This document shows, piece after piece, positions 23,275-27,244 of a stretch of 27,244 bases of DNA (its first letter is position 1; every line of letters begins with the position of its first letter). The notes below the pieces were generated by a model, which saw nothing but the letters and a program-made list of their open reading frames with translations, did not search any database and was not told the origin of the DNA. The position numbers were made by a program, and so were the translations under genes. Location: assembly GCA_052387335.1 (NCBI GenBank), contig JBQTJH010000066.1:1-27244 (forward strand), in the 5' to 3' direction. The DNA comes from Panacagrimonas sp052387335. Its GTDB lineage: Bacteria > Pseudomonadota > Gammaproteobacteria > Nevskiales > Nevskiaceae.

Positions 23275-24360
23275 ATGTCCATGCTGATCAGTATCGATAA
23301 CGGCGGTACGCTGACCGACGCCTGCGTGATTTACGGCGCCAAGGTGTTCCGGGCCAAGACTCTGACCACGCCGCACGATCTCACGCAGTGCTTCGTACAG
23401 GTTCTCAAGGAAGCCTCGAAGCGCGTCTTCGGTGAAGAAAGACTGGCGGCCTTGCTGGAAGAGGTGGACTACATCCGCTACTCAAGCACGCAGGGCACGA
23501 ACGCCGTGGTGCAGCGCAAGGGGCCTCGTCTGGGCCTGATCCTGCGCAAGGATCAGGATCCGCGATCACTTGCGCGCAATGACGATGAACGCGATTTGTT
23601 TGCCGCGACCGTGGGGAGTCGCGTTGCACACGTCGATCCGATGGCCTCGGAGGAGGCGTTCGAATCGCACCTGACCACGGTGATCAACGAGCTGATGGCC
23701 GCTGGTGCCAACCGCATCGTGGTCAGCCTGGGCGGCAAGACGCTCGCCGCGGATGAGTCAAAGGTTAAACGCATTGCGCTGCAGACGTGCCCGCGTCTCC
23801 TCCTGGGTGCAGGACCTAGTCGCACTTGGAGCAGTCTGCTTAAGGATCTGTTGGAGCCCATCGCTTACTCCCAGGTCAAGAATCACGGTCGCGCCAAGGT
23901 CGGCCCGGACGGCAACACCTGGACCGACGGCGACACCAGCAAGCCCTGGATCGGCGGCGTGCCGTTCATGATGGAACTGATCCCCGAGGCCATCGTGTTC
24001 TCCGCCGAGCCCACCGGCTACCCGCGCGCCCCCGTGGGCCGCAAGGAAGTCTATGTGGACGCGCGCAACATGATGCTCCCGTCGCAGGTCACGTATGACC
24101 GTCGTGGCGCGATCTGGAAGCAGTTCGAACCCGGCTTCGGTCAGTACAAGAACGACAAGGCCGCGGTGAACGATGCCAAGGGCAGGCCGGACTGGAGCTG
24201 GATCTACTGCCACACGCACGACATCCAGTCGGGCCGCATGACCCGCTTCCGTCATGAGAAGTCAGTGACTGCGGGCTCCAAGAGCAAGTACGCCACCGAA
24301 GGCGAGGACGTGTACACCAAGTTCCTCACCACCTCGGCCATGGCGCGTCTGGGCACCTAA
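23275..24360 (+). CDS. Chimeric gene: hydantoinase/oxoprolinase N-terminal part fused to a DUF1329 C-terminal part
   Basis: 361 residues in one open frame, ATG at 23275 with GAGGCGGA upstream. Residues 1 to about 182 look like the N-terminal ATPase-type domain of HyuA/acetone-carboxylase proteins: SIDNGGTLTDA (phosphate-binding DxGGTxTD type), KTLTTPHDLT, SSTQGTNAVV and CPRLLLGAGP. From about residue 190 the sequence changes character. The last 130 residues match the end of DUF1329 proteins: GYPRAPVGRKEVYVDARN, TYDRRGAIWKQFEPGF, a W-S-W and HTHDIQSGRMTR block, and TTSAMARLGT. Neither part is complete: HyuA proteins are about 600-700 residues, and DUF1329 proteins have a signal peptide and about 450 residues. 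This is probably a deletion fusion (or assembly chimera) and probably non-functional for either parent role. Confidence 0.75.
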   Translation: MSMLISIDNGGTLTDACVIYGAKVFRAKTLTTPHDLTQCFVQVLKEASKRVFGEERLAALLEEVDYIRYSSTQGTNAVVQRKGPRLGLILRKDQDPRSLARNDDERDLFAATVGSRVAHVDPMASEEAFESHLTTVINELMAAGANRIVVSLGGKTLAADESKVKRIALQTCPRLLLGAGPSRTWSSLLKDLLEPIAYSQVKNHGRAKVGPDGNTWTDGDTSKPWIGGVPFMMELIPEAIVFSAEPTGYPRAPVGRKEVYVDARNMMLPSQVTYDRRGAIWKQFEPGFGQYKNDKAAVNDAKGRPDWSWIYCHTHDIQSGRMTRFRHEKSVTAGSKSKYATEGEDVYTKFLTTSAMARLGT

Positions 24361-24390
24361 AGTCCAAGCGGTCAAGTGGTGTGTGGCAAG

Positions 24391-24419
24391 CGCCCGGCCT
24401 CATGGCCGGGCGTATTTTT
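24391..24419 (+). terminator. Rho-independent terminator after the chimeric gene
   Basis: CGCCCGGCC, loop TCAT, GGCCGGGCG: a perfect 9-bp stem followed by TATTTTT. It was presumably the terminator of the original DUF1329 gene. Confidence 0.88.
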
Positions 24420-24546
24420 GGCCGCCCGCTTGACCGGGCCTTGCAGCCAGCGCGGCCGCTTGACGCGGTGAACTAGAATTCGCAGCGCTGGCCAACCCGC
24501 CAAAAGCCCGGTCCAATTCCATGCGCTGTCACAGGTTTTACCTCCG

Positions 24547-26082
24547 ATGAGTTCGATCACCTGGCTCGGAGCTGTCCTTGCACGGCGTTGCCGGACTGAA
24601 CCCGAGCAGCGTGCGCGCTACGAAACCCCAGAGCGCGGCACGCCGGGCCACACACCAGCCGTCGTTCTGCCAGAAACCGAGGCTGAACTTGGCGAGGCCC
24701 TGAGCCTGGCCAATCGGCATGGGCTGCATTACGTCATCAGCAGTGGGCGCACCGGTCTGGTTGAAGCACAGCGTCCGCAGGGCGAGATCGTGCTGAGCCT
24801 GGAGCGACTGCAAAGAGTGCGCTCGTTTCACCTGGCCGATGGTCGCGCATGGATGCCCGACGCACTCGGCAGCCTGGATGCGGTTCGCGATCAGCTATTC
24901 GCCTGGTGGACCGAACTCGACCGACCTTCGCTGGAAGACTCGACGGTCGTGGTCGAAGCAGGCTTGGCGGTGGACGCCCTCAACGAGGTGCTGGCTCCGC
25001 TTGGGCGCATGTTTCCGATGGAAATGGGATCCACCGCAAGCGCCAGCCTGGGGGCCTGCGTCGCCAACGCTTCGGCCGGTGCCAATGCTGTGTGCTACGG
25101 CACTGCGGCGCATATGGCCGTAGCCGCCTGGGGTTTCTGGGGCAACGGTGAGGCGGCTGGACCGAGTAAGGCCGAACCCTGGAGCCGCCCTGAAGCAGAA
25201 GCGCTGGCCATCGATTCCACGCGACTGCCCGCGAACTGGGGCTTGATCGGATCGCAGGGCGTATTCGGAGTCATCACCCGATTGGCGTTACGGACGCAGC
25301 CTATTCCGCAGGCGCGCGAGGCGGTTTTGCTCGCCGTCGCGGACATGCCGCGGGCCATGCAGATTTTTGCGCAGGCGCGCGAGGTGTTTGGGTCGCGCGT
25401 GGAGGAGTTCGAATTTCTTTCTCGCAGCGCGGTGGAGGTAGTGCTGCGGCACAAGGCGGCCGATGTGCGTCTGCCCTTCGCCGAGATGCCAGACACCGCC
25501 TACCTGGTGCTGCTGCAGGTCAAGTCCGATCAGCCTGACGACGAGCTTGCACAGGCTCTCTACGCCTTCTGCTCTGAGTGGGCGCGCATTCCCGACGCCT
25601 ATATCGGCTACGGACCGCTGCCGGCGCTCAAGAAGATCCGCCATTCGGTAACCGAGGCGAGCAACCTGGAAATGCGCGCGCTCGGCGGCGGGCGTTTGTC
25701 TTTCGATACGGCGACGCCGGTCGCACGCTTCGGCACTTATCTGGACCGCCTCGCGCGCGAACTTCGGGCCGTTCGCCCAGATGTGCAGCTGATCGATTTT
25801 GGTCATGCCGGTGTTGGTGGCGCGCATCTACATCTGCTTGGTAGCGCGTCTTGTCCGGTGTCGGCTGACGCCGCAGTGCTGACGCAACTGGTGTTTGACG
25901 TGACCCAGGATTGCGGTGGCACGTTCAGCGCCGAGCATGGCGTGGGCGCGAAATGGGCAGATGAATTCTTGCGGCGCACGCCGCGCGCGCGCTTGGACGA
26001 GCTGGCCGCGCGCAAGCGTCGCTACGATCCTGGCCTGGTCTTGCAGCCGCGCAGCTTCGGCTTCGACAAGCTGCTCGCTTGA
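24547..26082 (+). CDS. FAD-linked oxidoreductase (GlcD / D-lactate dehydrogenase-like)
   Basis: 511 residues, with the VAO/PCMH-type FAD domain followed by a FAD-linked oxidase C-terminal domain. Visible: VVLPETEAELGEAL, SSGRTGLVEAQ (a degenerate form of the Gly-rich FAD loop), VVVEAGLAVDALNEVL, MGSTASASLGACVANASAGANAVCYG and NWGLIGSQGVFGVITR. The C-terminal HAGVGGAHLHLLG and EHGVGAKW (463-470) supply the histidines of 2-hydroxyacid dehydrogenases. A region of about 35 residues (95-132) between two FAD-domain strands is longer than usual. No Fe-S motif is present. The likely substrate is a D-2-hydroxyacid; the exact one is unknown. The start of the AEC transporter overlaps its stop codon. Confidence 0.85.
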   Translation: MSSITWLGAVLARRCRTEPEQRARYETPERGTPGHTPAVVLPETEAELGEALSLANRHGLHYVISSGRTGLVEAQRPQGEIVLSLERLQRVRSFHLADGRAWMPDALGSLDAVRDQLFAWWTELDRPSLEDSTVVVEAGLAVDALNEVLAPLGRMFPMEMGSTASASLGACVANASAGANAVCYGTAAHMAVAAWGFWGNGEAAGPSKAEPWSRPEAEALAIDSTRLPANWGLIGSQGVFGVITRLALRTQPIPQAREAVLLAVADMPRAMQIFAQAREVFGSRVEEFEFLSRSAVEVVLRHKAADVRLPFAEMPDTAYLVLLQVKSDQPDDELAQALYAFCSEWARIPDAYIGYGPLPALKKIRHSVTEASNLEMRALGGGRLSFDTATPVARFGTYLDRLARELRAVRPDVQLIDFGHAGVGGAHLHLLGSASCPVSADAAVLTQLVFDVTQDCGGTFSAEHGVGAKWADEFLRRTPRARLDELAARKRRYDPGLVLQPRSFGFDKLLA

Positions 26083-26978
26083 GCGCCTTCCTCCTGCTGA
26101 TCACCTGCCCATTTCTGGGCTGGGTGTTTGCAAGCCGCGGCTGGATGCCGGCAGGCGCGCATGCCGCGATTCACGCGTGGCTGCTGCGCATCGCTTTTCC
26201 CGCGCTGGTACTCGAACAGATTCCGCGGCTCAGCTGGGAGCCGGCGCTGTTGTTCGCAGCGGCTGCGCCGTGGGTGGTGGTGATTGGCGCCGCCTTGTTC
26301 ATCCCGATGATGGGTCGGGTGCTGGGCTGGAGCCGTGGCAGCATCGGCGCGCTGGTACTGACCTGCGGTCTGGGCAATACGGCATTCGTCGGCCTGCCCA
26401 TGATCCAGGCGCTCGCAGGGCCCGAGGCACTGGGGCCGGCCTTGATCGCCGATCAGCTCGGCAGCTTCGTGGCGCTGTCCACTGTGGGCGTGGTGCTGGC
26501 CTCGATGTTTGCCGGAGATCGCGTTGAGCCTCGCGAGCTGCTGCTGCGCATTGCCCGTTTCCCACCCATCATCGCGATGGTGGTGGCCTTGTTCGTACGC
26601 CAGCTCGGCGGCTGGCCCGAGCCGGTAGAGGCGGTCTTGCATCGCCTGGGCGACACACTGACCCCACTGGCCCTGTTCTCCGTGGGACTGGTGTTTCAGT
26701 TCAGCGCCTTGCGTGGACGTGGGCAGCTGGTTGCCATCGGCTTGGCCTGGAAGCTGATGCTGGCACCGCTGGCCGTGGTGATGTTCGGCTGGGCCGGAAG
26801 CGTCGGGGGTATGCCGCTGATGGCGGGTGTGTTGCAGGCCGCCCAGGGCCCGATGATCACCGCTGGCATCCTGGCGCAGGAACATCGTCTGGACCCGGAG
26901 TTGGTGAGCCTCGTGGTCGGGCTGGGCATTTTGCTGTCATTTTTTAGCGCGCCGCTGTGGTTTCTGTTGCTGCGCTGA
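26079..26978 (+). CDS. AEC family transporter (auxin efflux carrier type)
   Basis: 299 residues with about ten hydrophobic segments. Family features are WLLRIAFPALVLEQIP near the start, the mid-protein LVLTCGLGNTAFVGLPMIQALAG (the conserved N-x-x-F-x-G-x-P motif) and a C-terminal AAQGPMITAGILAQEH block. Bacterial members export or import small carboxylates such as malate or malonate. It starts with TTG at 26079 in a TTGA overlap with the FAD oxidoreductase, so the two are translationally coupled and may handle the same hydroxy/keto acid (inference). Confidence 0.85.
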   Translation: MSAFLLLITCPFLGWVFASRGWMPAGAHAAIHAWLLRIAFPALVLEQIPRLSWEPALLFAAAAPWVVVIGAALFIPMMGRVLGWSRGSIGALVLTCGLGNTAFVGLPMIQALAGPEALGPALIADQLGSFVALSTVGVVLASMFAGDRVEPRELLLRIARFPPIIAMVVALFVRQLGGWPEPVEAVLHRLGDTLTPLALFSVGLVFQFSALRGRGQLVAIGLAWKLMLAPLAVVMFGWAGSVGGMPLMAGVLQAAQGPMITAGILAQEHRLDPELVSLVVGLGILLSFFSAPLWFLLLR

Positions 26979-27021
26979 TCGGTTAGGTTTGCATGGAGCG
27001 CTGTACGACCGAGATCAAGCA

Positions 27022-27244
27022 ATGACCCGATTCCTGAGCCTGCTGCCCCTGTTCCTGCTGACGGCCTGCGCCGGCCTTCAGCCCGCACCGCCGCCGCCGC
27101 CGCCCGCCTCGGAGTTCATCGTGCCGGAAGGCACGGAATTCGTATCCGACCTGTTCGGGTATTCGCAGGCAGTGCGCACTGGGCCGTGGATCACGGTCTC
27201 CGCGCAACCCGGGTTCGACATCGCCAAGCGCGGATTTCCTGAGG
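27022..27244 (+). CDS. Partial: lipoprotein with a RidA/YjgF-like domain
   Basis: The first 74 codons only; the window ends inside the gene. The N-terminus is a lipoprotein signal (LLPLFLLTAC, lipidated Cys at residue 16), followed by a Pro-rich linker. Then comes FGYSQAVRTGPWITVSAQPGFD, which resembles the conserved S.AV..G..I.VSGQ.G stretch of the RidA family. RidA proteins are normally cytoplasmic imine deaminases, so a lipid-anchored form would act outside the cytoplasm. The ATG at 27022 lies 43 bases after the AEC transporter. Confidence 0.65.
   Translation, partial: MTRFLSLLPLFLLTACAGLQPAPPPPPPASEFIVPEGTEFVSDLFGYSQAVRTGPWITVSAQPGFDIAKRGFPE

Noticed and set aside
24369..24466. Repeated CTTGACC/GGTCAAG half-sites and a TAGAAT before the FAD oxidoreductase gene
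   Set aside because: The spacing fits neither a -35/-10 promoter nor a regular operator. One half-site lies between the chimeric gene and its terminator. Too weak to call.

Overview
The window is GC-rich chromosomal DNA, apart from one AT-richer gene at the left edge. It looks like a gammaproteobacterium: a long DUF349 protein, MipA/OmpV and MHS-type transporters, ornithine-lipid-type acyltransferases, a soluble NAD-dependent formate dehydrogenase and a glutathione-dependent formaldehyde dehydrogenase. A Nevskiales- or Xanthomonadales-like host is my guess from gene content only. No rRNA, tRNA, CRISPR array or phage module was seen.

Layout. 1-3172: an atypical unknown gene and a DUF349 protein, both on minus. 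3257-5117: an MHS-family transporter broken by a one-base frameshift, divergent from a small periplasmic cytochrome c. 5216-9282: a compact six-gene minus-strand operon (membrane protein, DinB-like, ATP-grasp, YHS-domain periplasmic protein, DoxX-like membrane protein, MipA/OmpV porin-like protein). 9381-11911: a lipoprotein alpha/beta hydrolase converging on a two-domain acyltransferase resembling OlsF. 12093-13160: a one-component regulator with a ModE-type DNA-binding domain and a periplasmic-binding-like domain, divergent from fdsGBA-fdhD-fdsD (13316-19931). Downstream, 20053-23062 holds an NTF2-like, a GNAT and a nitrilase-family gene, then class III alcohol dehydrogenase, closed by a strong terminator. 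23275-24360 is an in-frame chimera of a hydantoinase/oxoprolinase start and a DUF1329 end. 24547-27244: an FAD-linked oxidoreductase, an AEC transporter and the start of a RidA-like lipoprotein.

How the genes work together. Formaldehyde bound to glutathione is oxidised by FrmA to S-formylglutathione. A hydrolase not present here would release formate, which FdsGBAD (matured by FdhD) oxidises to CO2 with NADH production. The three small genes between the two enzymes are tightly coupled and lie in the same transcription direction, so they may belong to the same C1 or detoxification programme; this is inference.

The most unusual signals are as follows. (1) The fds operon is interrupted by three palindromic elements. 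One is a cassette with roughly 47-bp inverted repeats around a GxxExxY gene; one is a 154-bp relative without the gene; one is a widespread 'CHSERSEE'-type repeat. The first two begin directly at TAG stop codons. (2) There is a chimeric hyuA/DUF1329 gene. (3) A ModE/PBP-type regulator sits opposite fds with a 22-bp perfect-arm palindrome next to it. (4) There is an uncharacterised NTF2-GNAT-nitrilase module.
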